Assembly (NCBI RefSeq): GCF_000011005.1
Contig: NC_013665.1
Location: forward strand, 2,333,501-2,397,500
Direction: 5' to 3'
From: Methanocella paludicola SANAE
Lineage (GTDB): Archaea; Halobacteriota; Methanocellia; Methanocellales; Methanocellaceae
DNA length: 64,000 nt
The notes under the pieces: generated by a model
What the model saw: the letters and a program-made list of their open reading frames with translations, nothing else
Told to the model about the DNA's origin: nothing
The model's database searches: none
Position numbers and translations under genes: made by a program
Shown here: positions 34,268-42,276 of the stretch, piece after piece
Layout of the letters: each line of letters starts with the position of its first letter
How positions within the stretch are numbered: the first letter of the stretch is position 1

Positions 34268-35146
34268 ATGTCATTCGGAACTTACAAGGAAGTCATGGCC
34301 CTCAAGGCCAAGGACGGAAAGATCGGCGGCGTCGCCCAGGATGGCGGCGTCGTGACCACGCTGCTCTGCTACGCGCTCGAGAAGGGCGTCATCGACGGCG
34401 CCCTCGTCGCCGGCAAGAGCGAGACCCCCTGGATGCCTAAGCCCACCATCGCGACGACCAAGGAAGAGATCATCGCGGCGGCAGGCACCAAGTACACCAT
34501 CAGCCCGGTCGTGTCCACCATCAAGGACGCAGCCCGCGAGTACGGCCTCGAGAAGATCGCGGTCGTCGGCACCCCGTGCCAGATCTACGCGGTCCAGAAG
34601 ATGAGGCTGTACGGCGTCGGCGCGAGACACATCCCCGACAAGGTAGCCATGACCGTAGGCATCTTCTGTACGGAGAACTTCTCTTATGCCGGCCTCAGGA
34701 CCGTTATCGAGGACCACTGCAAAGTGCCCATCGAATCGGTCACCAAGATGGAGATCGGCAAGGGCAAGTTCTGGGTCAAGGGAGCCAAGGACGTGTCCAT
34801 TCCCATCAAGGAGACCCACAAGTACGAGCAGGACGGCTGCCACGTTTGCTCCGACCTGACCGCCGAGTTCGCGGACATCTCCACGGGCTCTATCGGCACT
34901 CCCGACGGCTGGTCCACCACCTTCGCCCGCTCGACCAGGGGTAAGGACCTCCTGAGCAAGGCCATCGCAGACGGCCTGTTCGAGAAGAAGTCCATGGACG
35001 AGTTCAAGTCCGCTCCGGACGCCAAGATCAAGAGCGGCCTCGACCTCCTGGGCAACCTGGAAAAGGGCAAGAAGGACAAGGCAAAGAAGCATTTCGACGA
35101 GCGCAAGGCTCTCGGCCTCTTCGTAACCCCGGAAATCCTGTACTAA
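34268..35146 (+). CDS. frhB: Coenzyme F420-reducing hydrogenase beta subunit
   Basis: 292 residues of the FrhB family: VAQDGGVVTTLLCYALEKG at the start, VGTPCQIYAVQKMR, GIFCTENFSY and the cluster-binding GCHVCSDLTAEFADISTGSIG. It binds FAD and one [4Fe-4S] cluster and hands electrons to F420. Strong ribosome site (GAGGAGGT) 13 bp after the frhG stop. Last gene of frhADGB, followed by a terminator. Confidence 0.96.
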   Translation: MSFGTYKEVMALKAKDGKIGGVAQDGGVVTTLLCYALEKGVIDGALVAGKSETPWMPKPTIATTKEEIIAAAGTKYTISPVVSTIKDAAREYGLEKIAVVGTPCQIYAVQKMRLYGVGARHIPDKVAMTVGIFCTENFSYAGLRTVIEDHCKVPIESVTKMEIGKGKFWVKGAKDVSIPIKETHKYEQDGCHVCSDLTAEFADISTGSIGTPDGWSTTFARSTRGKDLLSKAIADGLFEKKSMDEFKSAPDAKIKSGLDLLGNLEKGKKDKAKKHFDERKALGLFVTPEILY

Positions 35147-35155
35147 GCGTCAGAA

Positions 35156-35189
35156 GCAAGCCTCCGGGCTTGCCTCTTAATTTTTTTTT
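35156..35189 (+). terminator. Terminator of the frh operon
   Basis: GCAAGCC (35156-35162) pairs with GGCTTGC (35167-35173) around a 4-nt loop; T-rich sequence with an unbroken T9 run follows to 35189. It starts 10 bp after the frhB stop. Confidence 0.75.
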
Positions 35190-35259
35190 GTAAAAATGTT
35201 TTTTTCAAATTATCATAAGATAAATGAAAAGATTTATGCTATGTTACTCAGTGACATAT

Positions 35260-35440
35260 TGTTGTCGTTTAATTAGACCTGACACCCCGGCCGGCGGTTT
35301 AGTAGTAGCGCCGCAGGCCAGAAGAGACGACATGACTTGAAGATCATATACTTATCCGACCCAAGTATATCGCCTCTAAGGGTAACCGGATGGGACATAT
35401 GATGTGTGGCAGGATGCCTGAGGGGGGCCGATGATGGCAT
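35260..35440 (+). ncRNA. Candidate structured RNA in the frhB-35451 gap
   Basis: About 180 nt without a coding frame but with several possible stems: TGTCGT (near 35262) with ACGACA (near 35326); GGCC with inner CGGC paired to GCCG/GGCC (35289-35319); ATACTT with AAGTAT (35347-35368); and an 8-bp perfect stem AGGATGCC/GGCATCCT (35411-35442) at the end. A TATA-like GATTTATGC lies about 27 nt before the first stem. It matches no RNA family I can name; SRP and RNase P landmarks are absent. Strand and boundaries are tentative. Confidence 0.4.
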
Positions 35441-35450
35441 CCTATTCAAC

Positions 35451-35798
35451 TTATTCTTCTAAGGTGCGTACCTCGGTCAGCATTCCCGCCTTGTAATCCT
35501 CGAATGTCTGCTCCAGGTCGCCTATTGCGCCCCGGTATATGCGTAATCCGGCATCCAGGAGCTCCTTGATCATGTGGGGCCCGATGCCGCCGGCCAGCAC
35601 TATGTTCACGCCCTGCTCTGCAAGAAGAGCGGCGGGAGTCTTATGCGCCTTCAATTCCGGGCTGTCGGAGACGAACTCCATCTTCACGATATTGTCGCCT
35701 TCTACGTCCAGTATCGCGAAGTGCTCGCTCATGCCGAAGTGATCGTTCACTTCTGATGCCATGCCGTTGGGCGATATGACGGGGATGCCGAATCTCAT
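35451..35798 (-). CDS. Dinitrogenase iron-molybdenum cofactor family protein (NifX/NifB-C-like)
   Basis: 115 residues of the MTH1175/NifX-like fold: MRFGIPVISPNGMASEVNDHFGMSEHFAILD, then ALLAEQGVNIVLAGGIGPHMIKELLDAGLRIYRG. These small RNase H-like-fold proteins bind metal-cluster fragments or act as metallochaperones; most have no settled role outside nitrogen fixation, and no nif genes are in the window. It follows its paralogue (35800) by 1 bp, so they are cotranscribed and may pair. Confidence 0.88.
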   Translation of the reverse strand: MRFGIPVISPNGMASEVNDHFGMSEHFAILDVEGDNIVKMEFVSDSPELKAHKTPAALLAEQGVNIVLAGGIGPHMIKELLDAGLRIYRGAIGDLEQTFEDYKAGMLTEVRTLEE

Positions 35799-35799
35799 G

Positions 35800-36177
35800 C
35801 TAACAGCACTCGCAGGACCCGTCCTTCTTGCAGTCGGAGCTTTCCGTCAGCCTGCCGTCGCTGTACTGCCCTATGGCATCCCTGACGGTGCCCGATGCCC
35901 CGAGGAAGATCCGGATGTTGTTGCCGACGAGCGCCAGCCGCTCCTTCTCCGGTATCTTGTGGACGATGGCGGCCTGTACGCCCCTGCCGGCCAGCACGAA
36001 GGCGATGGCGCCCTTAACGCCCCTGGCCTCGTCGGGCACAGCGTTGGGCATGGCCTCGAGATGCGTTATCTTATTACCATCAGCTTCCGCTAGCAGGAAG
36101 AACTTACATTTCGAATAATTTTCCGCGACCTGTGAGTTGAGCCCTTTTTCATCATTGGTGGGGATGGCGACCTTCAT
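35800..36177 (-). CDS. Dinitrogenase cofactor family protein with Cys-rich C-terminus
   Basis: 125 residues from ATG 36177, where the family start MKVAIPTNDEKGLNSQVAENYSKCKFFLL lies. Same fold as its downstream neighbour (FVLAGRGVQAAIVHKI..LALVGNNIRIFLGA) but ending in the Cys-rich tail SSDCKKDGSCECC, which could bind a metal or cluster. The ATG abuts the start of an open frame on the other strand, leaving almost no room for a leader. Confidence 0.85.
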   Translation of the reverse strand: MKVAIPTNDEKGLNSQVAENYSKCKFFLLAEADGNKITHLEAMPNAVPDEARGVKGAIAFVLAGRGVQAAIVHKIPEKERLALVGNNIRIFLGASGTVRDAIGQYSDGRLTESSDCKKDGSCECC

Positions 36178-36228
36178 ATGTATCGATATGGCTTGCTTCG
36201 GATAAAAGCTTTCAGCATCATAAATTAT

Positions 36229-36549
36229 ATGTGTGGGTTGGGACATTCTCGCTTTGTGGCCTATAACATCGTCATCACGAAGCCCTGCACCGATGCCCCG
36301 GGGCGTTTCATCGCCGAGTCCTCGTTCGGGCGCCGGTTCGACATGGCCAGGCTTTGCGCTTTTGTTAAGTCCGCCGAGGGAGGCAAGTGCTCAGAGAGCC
36401 TGGGAGTCGCCAGGTTCGACTTTAAGGACAGGACCCTTATCTTATACAGGAGCGGCCGCATCGACCTGAGGAAGATCGTTGACGAGGGCGACGCCCGGGT
36501 TGCCATGGCCGAGCTGGAATCGGTGCTCTCCGGCGCCTTCGAGCAATAG
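36229..36549 (+). CDS. Conserved-looking small protein, function unknown
   Basis: About 106 residues from ATG 36229; GTG 36256 and ATG 36178 are alternatives. The first part has NIVITKPCTDAPGRFIAESSFGRRFDMARLC; the second has VARFDFKDRTLILYRSGRIDLRKIVDEGDA, a strand-turn-strand pattern reminiscent of a TBP-like or ACT-like alpha/beta unit but not assignable. Two Cys (in KPCTD and GGKCSES) could bind a metal. Cytoplasmic. It starts from the same gap as the leftward dinitrogenase-cofactor pair, so it may share their control. Confidence 0.6.
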   Translation: MCGLGHSRFVAYNIVITKPCTDAPGRFIAESSFGRRFDMARLCAFVKSAEGGKCSESLGVARFDFKDRTLILYRSGRIDLRKIVDEGDARVAMAELESVLSGAFEQ

Positions 36550-36597
36550 CCATAGCAAATTATTTGACAGTTCAGCGCACTGGAGGTTATGATTTTC

Positions 36598-37884
36598 ATG
36601 AGGATCAGCATCATTGGGACCGGCTACGTAGGCACGGTCACCGGCGCGTGTTTCGCCAGCCTGGGCAACGACGTCATCTGTGTGGACGTCGACGCCAGGC
36701 GTGTCGAGTCCATGAACGCGGGCGTTCCGCCCATCTACGAAGAGGGCCTGGAAGAGCTGTTAAAGGCCCATGCCGGTAAAAACCTGAGGGCGACCCTGGA
36801 CTACGACGATGCCATCGCCCACTCCGATATTTCTTTCATCTGCGTCCCTACGCCGACCGACGAGGGCGGTAAGATCGACCTGCGCTTCGTCAGGGAGGCA
36901 AGCAGGAGCATCGGGCAGCGCCTGAAGAATAAGTCTTCTTATCATGTGGTCGTCGTAAAGAGCACCGTTGTGCCGCAGACCACCCAGTCCGTCGCCACTC
37001 CCATCCTGGAGGAAGCATCGGGAAAGAAGGCCGGCGTCGATTTCGGCGTGGGCATGAATCCCGAATTCTTAAGGGAAGGCAAAGCCGTTCATGACTTCAT
37101 GCACCCGGACCGCATCGTCATCGGGGGCGACGACCCGAAGGCGCAGGCCGTCATAAAAAGCCTGTATAAAGGCTATAAGTGCCCGATCCTGGAGGTCGAC
37201 ACGAAGACGGCCGAGATGATCAAGTACGTGTCGAACGCTTTTCTCGCAACGAAGATCTCGTTCTCCAACGAGGTCGGCAACATCTGTAAGCGCCTCGGGA
37301 TCGATACCTACAAGGTGATGGAGGGCGTTGGCCTGGATGCCCGCATATCGCCCTTCTTCCTCAACTCGGGCCTTGGGTTCGGCGGGAGCTGCTTCCCCAA
37401 GGATGTAAAGGCGCTCATCGGTAAAGCTGCGGATGTGGACTATGAGCCTCAATTGTTAAAGACCGTACTCCTGGTGAACGACCATCAGCCTCAGATGCTC
37501 CTGAAGCTGTTAAAGATACACGTACCCGACTTGAAGGATAAGCGTATTGCCGTGCTAGGCCTGGCGTTCAAGAACGATACGGACGACATCCGGGAATCCC
37601 GCGCCATACCTGTCATCGGGTCTCTGCTCGCTGAGGGCGCACAGGTGGTCGCATACGACCCCATGGCATCGAGGCATATGAAGAAGGTATACCCTAACAT
37701 CGAGTACGTTAAAACGGCCGACGAGGCCCTTATGGATGCGGATGCATGCATCGTCGCCACAGAGTGGGCCGAGTTCAAGAAGCTCGACAGCTTCGGGAAC
37801 ATGAGGAGACCTGTTGTGATCGACGGCCGCAAGATGATCGACCCGAAGGGCAAGAACATCATCTACGAGGGCATCTGCTGGTAG
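36598..37884 (+). CDS. UDP-glucose/UDP-sugar 6-dehydrogenase
   Basis: 428 residues from ATG 36598 (an in-frame ATG at 36589 is only 2 nt from GGAGG, so the later one fits better). Rossmann start MRISIIGTGYVGTVTGACFA, then VCVPTP-like ICVPTPTDEGG, MNPEFLREGKAVHDFMHPDRIVIG, AEMIKYVSNAFLATKISFSNE and the catalytic Cys in GFGGSCFPKDV; the C-terminal domain has GLAFKNDTDDIRESRAIP. It oxidises UDP-glucose to UDP-glucuronate; UDP-ManNAc dehydrogenase is possible. It supplies acidic sugars for surface glycans, alongside the glycosyltransferases in the window. Confidence 0.92.
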   Translation: MRISIIGTGYVGTVTGACFASLGNDVICVDVDARRVESMNAGVPPIYEEGLEELLKAHAGKNLRATLDYDDAIAHSDISFICVPTPTDEGGKIDLRFVREASRSIGQRLKNKSSYHVVVVKSTVVPQTTQSVATPILEEASGKKAGVDFGVGMNPEFLREGKAVHDFMHPDRIVIGGDDPKAQAVIKSLYKGYKCPILEVDTKTAEMIKYVSNAFLATKISFSNEVGNICKRLGIDTYKVMEGVGLDARISPFFLNSGLGFGGSCFPKDVKALIGKAADVDYEPQLLKTVLLVNDHQPQMLLKLLKIHVPDLKDKRIAVLGLAFKNDTDDIRESRAIPVIGSLLAEGAQVVAYDPMASRHMKKVYPNIEYVKTADEALMDADACIVATEWAEFKKLDSFGNMRRPVVIDGRKMIDPKGKNIIYEGICW

Positions 37885-37888
37885 TCCC

Positions 37889-38440
37889 CTATTCTTTTTC
37901 TACAACGATATCGTTCTCGGGCGGCCCGGGATACGTGACCTTAGTACCGTCTACCTTCGCCCACGGCGTAAGCCGGTGAGGTTTACTGGACCTCTCGCTC
38001 AGGATATCTTCCACGTTAACATTCCGAGCCAGCAGGGCATCGCCTATCAAAGACCTGTGGCATCGCCATGGCACGGCTTCCGCGCACATGATGGCTACCC
38101 GTTTTTCCTTTCCAGTATCGATCAGCCGGTCTATCGCCCGGGCGAACCCGGGGGTCTGCATGTGATCGGCATAGCCGCGAAATGACGCGTTCTTCCACGC
38201 AGTGTTGACGGAGGTTTTCGTCGTATGCCGCAGCCCGCCAAGCTCTTTCATCCAGGCATATCCGATGCCATGCCTGCTTAACTCTACCCGTAGAGCTTCT
38301 TCGTTGAACTGGGGGTTATGGCGAGACCCCGGGATCGTGCGTATATCGACGACCTCCTCGATCCCGTACGCCTTAAGCATTCGGATGAATTCTTCGATCG
38401 GATAGGCCGAATGGCCTATCGTGTAAATCGTTTCCGTCAT
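37889..38440 (-). CDS. DUF488 family protein
   Basis: A 183-residue protein with the DUF488 landmarks TIGHSAYPIEEFIRMLKAYGIEEVVDIRTIPGSRHNPQFNEEAL, GIGYAWMKELGGLR and the C-terminal VAIMCAEAVPWRCHRSLIGDAL, where Cys, Trp-Arg-Cys-His-Arg are typical. The fold is thought to bind nucleic acid or a nucleotide; no activity is established. The start overlaps the stop of the AlkA-like glycosylase gene by 4 bp, hinting at a DNA-repair link (inference). Confidence 0.88.
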   Translation of the reverse strand: MTETIYTIGHSAYPIEEFIRMLKAYGIEEVVDIRTIPGSRHNPQFNEEALRVELSRHGIGYAWMKELGGLRHTTKTSVNTAWKNASFRGYADHMQTPGFARAIDRLIDTGKEKRVAIMCAEAVPWRCHRSLIGDALLARNVNVEDILSERSSKPHRLTPWAKVDGTKVTYPGPPENDIVVEKE

Positions 38441-39348
38441 ATGATACCGTTCAATTGTAATTTATTAAGCAATAAATGGAAGTATACGAGCCCTTCATAT
38501 GGATGCCATCGCGAGGTTAATTCTTTGATCTCTCCATAGCCGGGCTTATGGTCCAGGTGAAACAGCCTCTGGAGATTATTCCGGGCACCAATGTCATCGG
38601 CTGGAAATGAGTCGAGCCTTCCCAGGCCACGCAAGAGCACGTATTCAGCTGACCAGCGCCCGATCCCCCGGAGTGTTGATAGATATTTTATTGCTTCCTG
38701 ATCGGACATCCGGTAAACCCTTTCAAGGCTTGCATTGCCGCTTGCGATGGCCGCAGCCAGCTCTTTAATGGCTCTAGCCTTCTGGTAGCTGAAACCAAGC
38801 TTTTTTATTTCTTCTACCGGGATACTTGCCAGGCCTTCCGGCGCCGGGAACGCAGCCTCGTCATCGAACGCCCGGCCATATCTCTCCGCCAGCCGGTCAA
38901 GCAGGATGATACCGACGTCCAGGCTCACTTGCTGGCAGGCGATCGCGTTAAGTAGCGCCTCGAAGATGGTGGGAAAACGGGGCGGCTTAACACCGCAGAA
39001 CTGCCGGACCAGCCCGCCGATGACAACGTCGTTCTTCGTAAGCGCATAAAATGGGCGCAGGTCTAAGTCAAGCCCCAGCATCTCTTTTACGAGTCGGATC
39101 ATAGGCTCCCTTGCCCGATCAGCGCTCTCCTTGTCACCCTCTAAGGACATGCTCAGTTCGGGAGCCTTCTCGGGACTATCCTGGACGATGGATATCCTGA
39201 CAGGGGCGTTTTTAAAGAGTAAGATGCGCGTGTATCGACGACCATCCCACCGGTCGATAATATTGCTCTTCCTCCTGCGGAGCGCCCAAACGGTCAAATC
39301 CAGTCGGAACGGGAAAGCGGCGGGGAGCGGAATATTCAGGCGGGCCAT
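38437..39348 (-). CDS. DNA-3-methyladenine glycosylase, AlkA-like (HhH-GPD)
   Basis: About 303 residues from ATG 39348 (ATG 39375 is possible). The N-terminal beta domain (about 1-110) is followed by the HhH-GPD fold: LLNAIACQQVSLDVG, FSYQKARAIKELA, then the helix-hairpin-helix LRGIGRWSAEYVLLRGLGRLDSFPADD, with catalytic Asp at the end. It has no C-terminal iron-sulfur Cys cluster, unlike EndoIII. It removes alkylated purines from DNA. The downstream DUF488 gene overlaps its end. Confidence 0.88.
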   Translation of the reverse strand: MARLNIPLPAAFPFRLDLTVWALRRRKSNIIDRWDGRRYTRILLFKNAPVRISIVQDSPEKAPELSMSLEGDKESADRAREPMIRLVKEMLGLDLDLRPFYALTKNDVVIGGLVRQFCGVKPPRFPTIFEALLNAIACQQVSLDVGIILLDRLAERYGRAFDDEAAFPAPEGLASIPVEEIKKLGFSYQKARAIKELAAAIASGNASLERVYRMSDQEAIKYLSTLRGIGRWSAEYVLLRGLGRLDSFPADDIGARNNLQRLFHLDHKPGYGEIKELTSRWHPYEGLVYFHLLLNKLQLNGII

Positions 39349-39464
39349 ATTTCCATCTCGTGCAAGTAAAAACATGCTCTTTCACTTGTTAAATCGTCGT
39401 GACTAAAAATTCGGAAGCCGGGCCTAGCATAAATTATTTCTTATCGGCGGCTTTGTGAGGTACG

Positions 39465-40064
39465 ATGTTCGACGTGTACCACCTGGCCTCCGGCATTCTC
39501 ATCGGGCTCTCGCTGGCCGTGCCCCCGGGCCCGGTCAATGCGGTCATCGCCGCGGAGTCCGTTAAGAAGTCCTACGTCAACGGCATCAAGGTGGGGCTGG
39601 GCGCGCTGACGGCGGACGCCACGTTCCTGGTCATAGCGCTCATCGGCGTGGCCGTCCTGTTCGACAACGATGCCGTGAAGATGGTCGTATCGCTGGTCGG
39701 AGGGCTGATCCTCGCCTACATGGCGCTCGGGATACTGAAAGACTTCAGGAGCCCCCTCAAAGAGAGCGGAAAGAAGGACATCAAGAATTATTATTTGACG
39801 GGCGTGGCCATAGGCTTCACGAACCCGGCGGCCATCCTGTGGTGGATCACTGCCGGCGCGGTCCTGATCGCCAGCACGGACATCGCCGGCATCGCGGGCT
39901 TCTTCATCGGCGTGATCCTCTGGGTCACCTCGTTCTCGATGGCGCTGCATTATGCAAAGTCTAAGGCCCGGTGGATCTATCCCGCGGTCACCCTCGGGAG
40001 CGGGCTAGTGCTGCTGTTCTTCGGCGTGATGCTGGTCTATAACGGCCTGCAGCTCATAATATAA
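39465..40064 (+). CDS. LysE-family transporter
   Basis: A 199-residue membrane protein with about six hydrophobic segments. Family start: GILIGLSLAVPPGPVNAVIAAESVKKSYVNGIKVGLGALTADATF, then LAYMALGILKDF and the TGVAIGFTNPAAILWWITAGA loop of LysE/RhtB exporters. It probably exports an amino acid or similar small molecule; substrate unknown. GAGGT lies 4 nt before the ATG. It converges with prs. Confidence 0.9.
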   Translation: MFDVYHLASGILIGLSLAVPPGPVNAVIAAESVKKSYVNGIKVGLGALTADATFLVIALIGVAVLFDNDAVKMVVSLVGGLILAYMALGILKDFRSPLKESGKKDIKNYYLTGVAIGFTNPAAILWWITAGAVLIASTDIAGIAGFFIGVILWVTSFSMALHYAKSKARWIYPAVTLGSGLVLLFFGVMLVYNGLQLII

Positions 40065-40071
40065 TAAGGGG

Positions 40072-40926
40072 CTACTTTCGGATCGCGTCGGCGATGACCG
40101 GGGCCACGCTCACCTTGCTGATGGCCTTTTCGAGCGTATCGGTCGCCAGGATGTCCCGGACGCCGGCATCGTGCAATTTTAAGTAAGCGTTCTGTACGAA
40201 GACCCCGTGAACGCAGGCCACGTACACGTCCCGGACACCCTGTGCCTTCAGGAGCTTGATGGCCTCGGCGATAGTGCCGCCGGTGCTGATGATGTCGTCC
40301 ATGATCACGACATCCCTGCCCGTGATGTCCAGGTTCTTGGCGGCGATCCTTACCTCTTCGCCCGAGAGCCGGGTCTTCTCGAGGTAATCGTAGTGCAGGC
40401 CCCTGGGCTCCGCCGCGGACCTGACCAGGTGAAGGGCGCCGTCGTCGGGAGCGAGAATGGTCGTGTCCTTTAGCTCCATGCCGTCGATATAGTTGCCCAA
40501 TTCGGGGGCGGCGTTAAGGTCTACCGCCGGGCATGGGAAATATTTCAAAACGGAGCGGTCGTGGATGTTTATCGTAAATACACGGTCGGCCTTGACGCAT
40601 TTGGCCAGCGCCCTGGCCGTGATGGGCTCGCCGGGCTTGAAGCGCTTGTCCTGCCTCGCATACCCGAAGTACGGCGTGACCACGGTAACGCTTTTCGCCT
40701 CATCGCATGCGTCGATCAGCTCTAAAAGATAGATCAGGTCAGAGGCATGGTAGGTGCTCTGGATGATGACGATGTCCTGGCCCTTGATATCGCCCGTCGC
40801 CCGACAATACACTTCCCCGTCCGGGAACAGCTTATATTCCGTCAGGTCGACCGGAACTTTCAGGAGCGATGCCACCCGCGTCGCCAGAAGCTGGGACGCC
40901 GGCCCCGCCACGATCCTAATACCCAT
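40072..40926 (-). CDS. prs: Ribose-phosphate pyrophosphokinase
   Basis: 284 residues, the short archaeal length. ATP/ribose-5-phosphate features: IIQSTYHASDLIYLLELIDACDEA, TPYFGYARQDKRFKPGEPITARALAK (the catalytic flexible region) and the PRPP loop DVVIMDDIISTGGTIAEA. It makes PRPP for purine, pyrimidine, histidine and (in methanogens) methanopterin synthesis. Single gene, with a long repeat-bearing gap upstream. Confidence 0.95.
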   Translation of the reverse strand: MGIRIVAGPASQLLATRVASLLKVPVDLTEYKLFPDGEVYCRATGDIKGQDIVIIQSTYHASDLIYLLELIDACDEAKSVTVVTPYFGYARQDKRFKPGEPITARALAKCVKADRVFTINIHDRSVLKYFPCPAVDLNAAPELGNYIDGMELKDTTILAPDDGALHLVRSAAEPRGLHYDYLEKTRLSGEEVRIAAKNLDITGRDVVIMDDIISTGGTIAEAIKLLKAQGVRDVYVACVHGVFVQNAYLKLHDAGVRDILATDTLEKAISKVSVAPVIADAIRK

Positions 40927-41057
40927 GATAAGTCCTCTGTTCTGCCTTAATCGCTTTTACGGCGCTGATGCATTATAAATGTATGGTGGACAATGTTACC
41001 ATGCGAATATTCTTTGCAGATGCCTTGGAATCGCCTTATGTGAAAAGCTTTAGTTTT

Positions 41058-41377
41058 AAGTCACTGAGCTTACAGAGCCACTATTTCCACCACAATGGCA
41101 CGGAGTTCACGAAGGCTCACAAAGCTTTTTTTATAATTTGAGGCACAGAGGTCACAAAGCCCGGTTCATTGGCGATAGGGCACAAAGGATACAATGGCAC
41201 AACGAATGAACATGCGAACACTTTTTGCCATCGTGTCATTGTCCCCTTCGTGCCTCTTAACCCAAAAAGCCTGCTCTGTGGCCTTAGTGACCCGCATATA
41301 AAAAAGACTTTGTGAAACTCCGTGCGCTTCGTGCCATTGTGGTGAAAATAGTGCCTCTGTACGCTTAGTGCCTCGAG
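41058..41377. repeat. Intact long inverted repeat R2 (uninterrupted relative of R1)
   Basis: A 320-bp non-coding element. Its left arm (ACAGAGCCACTATTTCCACC, ATGGCACGGAGTTCACGAAG) is the reverse complement of its right arm (CTTCGTGCCATTGTGGTGAAAATAG), with mismatches. Inner segments with GAGGCACAGAGGTCACAAAG pair with CTGTGGCC/CTTAGTGAC-type segments. Nearly the same sequence as R1 at 16573-16749 plus 18031-18180, same orientation. No frame of credible protein. The remaining flanks of the 531-bp gap (40927-41057 and 41378-41457) show nothing else. Confidence 0.85.
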
Positions 41378-41457
41378 CGGTAATATGCGATTGTGATAAT
41401 GATACGAAACCATTAACAGAAGATTTAATGAGTATCCGCGCTATATTTTAAGCCGAT

Positions 41458-42267
41458 ATGAAGGTCATTTCCATCGTCGGCTACCATAAGTCGGGTAAGA
41501 CTACGCTTGTTGAGCGCCTTGTGGGAGAGCTCGCTAAGCAGGGGGCGGTCGGGACAGTCAAGCACACCCGGGAGGAGATATTACCGCTCTCGGGAGATAC
41601 GGAGCGCCACCTGAACGCCGGCGCATCGGTCACCATCGGCGTCACGGCGACGAGGAGCGTTGAGATCGTCCGGCAGGTCGACGTGGAAAAAGCTGTTGAA
41701 AGGCTTGCGGACCAGGGCATGGACTTTGCCGTGGTAGAGGGGTTCAAGCAGAGCGCTCTGCCCAAGATAGCCGTCGGCGATGTAGAGGCTAAAAACGTGG
41801 TGGCACGGGTGGACATCAACGTCCCGGCCAAAGAGCTGGTAAAGATCGTAATGGAACAGCCCGAGTACGTGACGCTGGACAGCCTTATAGCAAAGATCAA
41901 GCGAAGCCCCGGGTACAGGGAGGCAGGCGCCATCGGCACATTCACGGGCGTCGTCCGCGAGATGGCCGATAATGAGAGGACGGAAGCCCTGGAATTCGAA
42001 AGCTTCGATGCCGTCGCACAAGAGCGCATAAAGGCCATCGAGGACGATCTAAAAAAGAGAGAGGGCATTTTAGACGTCATCATATATCATAAGACCGGCC
42101 GCATCGAGGCAGGCCAGGACATCGTTTTTATCGTGATATTATCGGGACACAGGCAGGAACTATTCCCCGCCCTAAAAGATGCAATAGAGCGGGTCAAGGC
42201 GGAAGTGCCCATATGGAAGAAAGAAAAGACCGTATCCGGCGATTACTGGGTACACGATATTCACTGA
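41458..42267 (+). CDS. MobB-MoaE fusion protein of molybdopterin cofactor synthesis
   Basis: 269 residues. The N-terminal MobB part (about 1-145) has a P-loop GYHKSGKTTLVERL, VGTVKHT and FAVVEGFKQSALPKI. The C-terminal MoaE part (about 150-269) has GAIGTFTGVVREMADN, ALEFESFDAVAQERIKAI, IIYHKTGRIEAGQDIVFIVILSGHRQELFPAL and the Lys-rich PIWKKEKTVSGDYWV end. MoaE is the large subunit of molybdopterin synthase; MobB assists nucleotide attachment. The fusion joins two steps of the pathway that makes the FdhA cofactor. It is 9 bp before the mutase gene. Confidence 0.92.
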   Translation: MKVISIVGYHKSGKTTLVERLVGELAKQGAVGTVKHTREEILPLSGDTERHLNAGASVTIGVTATRSVEIVRQVDVEKAVERLADQGMDFAVVEGFKQSALPKIAVGDVEAKNVVARVDINVPAKELVKIVMEQPEYVTLDSLIAKIKRSPGYREAGAIGTFTGVVREMADNERTEALEFESFDAVAQERIKAIEDDLKKREGILDVIIYHKTGRIEAGQDIVFIVILSGHRQELFPALKDAIERVKAEVPIWKKEKTVSGDYWVHDIH

Positions 42268-42276
42268 GGTAGTGTT

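Noticed and set aside
35260-35440. SRP RNA or RNase P RNA
   Set aside because: The conserved SRP helix-8 motif and RNase P core sequences are not present and the length is too short for either.
35451-36177. Part of a nitrogen-fixation cluster
   Set aside because: NifX-like folds are widespread in methanogens; no nifHDKEB gene is nearby.
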